In this document: one piece after another, positions 5,356 through 5,516 of the stretch
Layout of the letters: every line of letters starts with the position of its first letter
Numbering within the stretch: position 1 is the first letter of the stretch
Origin: an uncultured Ruminococcus sp.
GTDB taxonomy: Bacteria > Bacillota > Clostridia > Oscillospirales > Acutalibacteraceae
Length of the DNA stretch: 5,516 bases
Assembly (NCBI GenBank): GCA_902783065.1
Contig: CACZPV010000044.1
Span: 1 to 5,516, forward strand
Direction: 5' to 3'
Made by a program: the position numbers and the translations under genes
Notes under the pieces: generated by a model
What the model was told of the DNA's origin: nothing
The model's input: the letters and a program-made list of their open reading frames with translations, nothing else
Databases searched by the model: none

Positions 5356-5457
5356 ATAACAGATGCTGAGTTCTTTCCCGGTAACGGATCGAACATCATA
5401 TATCAATATTTGTGCGATTTCTGCAATAGGTTCATAGTCCAGTGCTTTCTTGTTCAT
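5350..5457 (-). CDS. Short ORF of 35 residues with a strong ribosome binding site, unidentified
   Basis: The frame begins MNKKALDYEPIAEIAQIL and ends SICYT before TGA. AGGAGGT (5463-5469) sits five bases upstream of the ATG, the best Shine-Dalgarno in the window, so translation is likely. The central residues could form an amphipathic helix. I do not recognise a family. The stop lies inside the right arm of the 172-bp inverted-repeat segment, so this may be the 5' remnant of a longer gene. However, joining the outer flanks at one ATA copy also gives a stop after the same residues (CYT then TAA), so truncation is not proven. The start overlaps the end of an upstream open frame as ATGA. Confidence 0.45.
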   Translation of the reverse strand: MNKKALDYEPIAEIAQILIYDVRSVTGKELSICYT

Positions 5458-5516
5458 AGTTTACCTCCTGATTTAGTCACAATTGCCGCTTTTTTCAGGG
5501 TGGGGGAAATGGGGAG
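5454..5516 (-). CDS. Possible C-terminal end of an upstream gene, cut by window edge
   Basis: One minus-strand frame is open from the edge for 20 codons, ending TLKKAAIVTKSGGKL before TGA. The other two frames stop within the same stretch. The TGA shares ATGA with the start of the 35-residue ORF, an arrangement typical of coupled genes. Too little is visible to name the protein, and an open run this short could be chance. Confidence 0.3.
   Translation of the reverse strand, partial: LPISPTLKKAAIVTKSGGKL

Noticed and set aside
5454..5516. Serine recombinase or integrative element end upstream of the 35-residue ORF
   Set aside because: The visible 20 residues match nothing I can name, so no mobile-element gene can be claimed.

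Overview
The window looks like a low-G+C Firmicute chromosome, most probably a Clostridia member of the Ruminococcus/Oscillospiraceae kind. This is an inference from AT-rich intergenic DNA, strong AGGAGG-type ribosome binding sites, a DUF3783 protein (a family I know mainly from Clostridia) and an AlkD-like protein of the Firmicute type. No search was possible, so genus-level placement is tentative. Every convincing gene is on the minus strand, so transcription runs from high to low coordinates.

Reading in the direction of transcription: 5350-5516 holds the end of an unidentified reading frame overlapping a 35-codon ORF with a near-perfect Shine-Dalgarno. The ORF stops inside the first arm of a 14-bp perfect inverted repeat that bounds a 172-bp AT-rich segment (5184-5355). 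From there to 4833 there is no recognisable gene. This stretch holds a bulged hairpin, an extended -10 promoter candidate and a structured leader for lepA (3018-4832), which encodes the ribosomal GTPase EF4. A weak terminator-like element and two inverted repeats separate lepA from a DUF3783 gene (2496-2861). A 60-nt spacer with two mutually exclusive hairpins follows, then a small GIY-YIG nuclease-family gene (2112-2435). That gene overlaps recQ (631-2115) through a TTGA stop/start junction. After recQ come about 280 nt with a dense AGTATTA/TAATACT repeat field and a possibly structured leader. The window ends in the N-terminal half of an AlkD-like DNA alkylation repair protein (1-350, running off the edge).

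Functionally, the left half is a small genome-maintenance group: a GIY-YIG nuclease-family protein translationally linked to a RecQ helicase, with an AlkD-like glycosylase downstream. The RecQ is short. It keeps the helicase core, the four zinc cysteines and an HRDC domain, but has no room for the winged-helix domain. I see no clear new defence or mobile system. The least explained signals are the 172-bp inverted-repeat segment, the repeat field beyond recQ, and the alternative hairpins over the GIY-YIG ribosome binding site.
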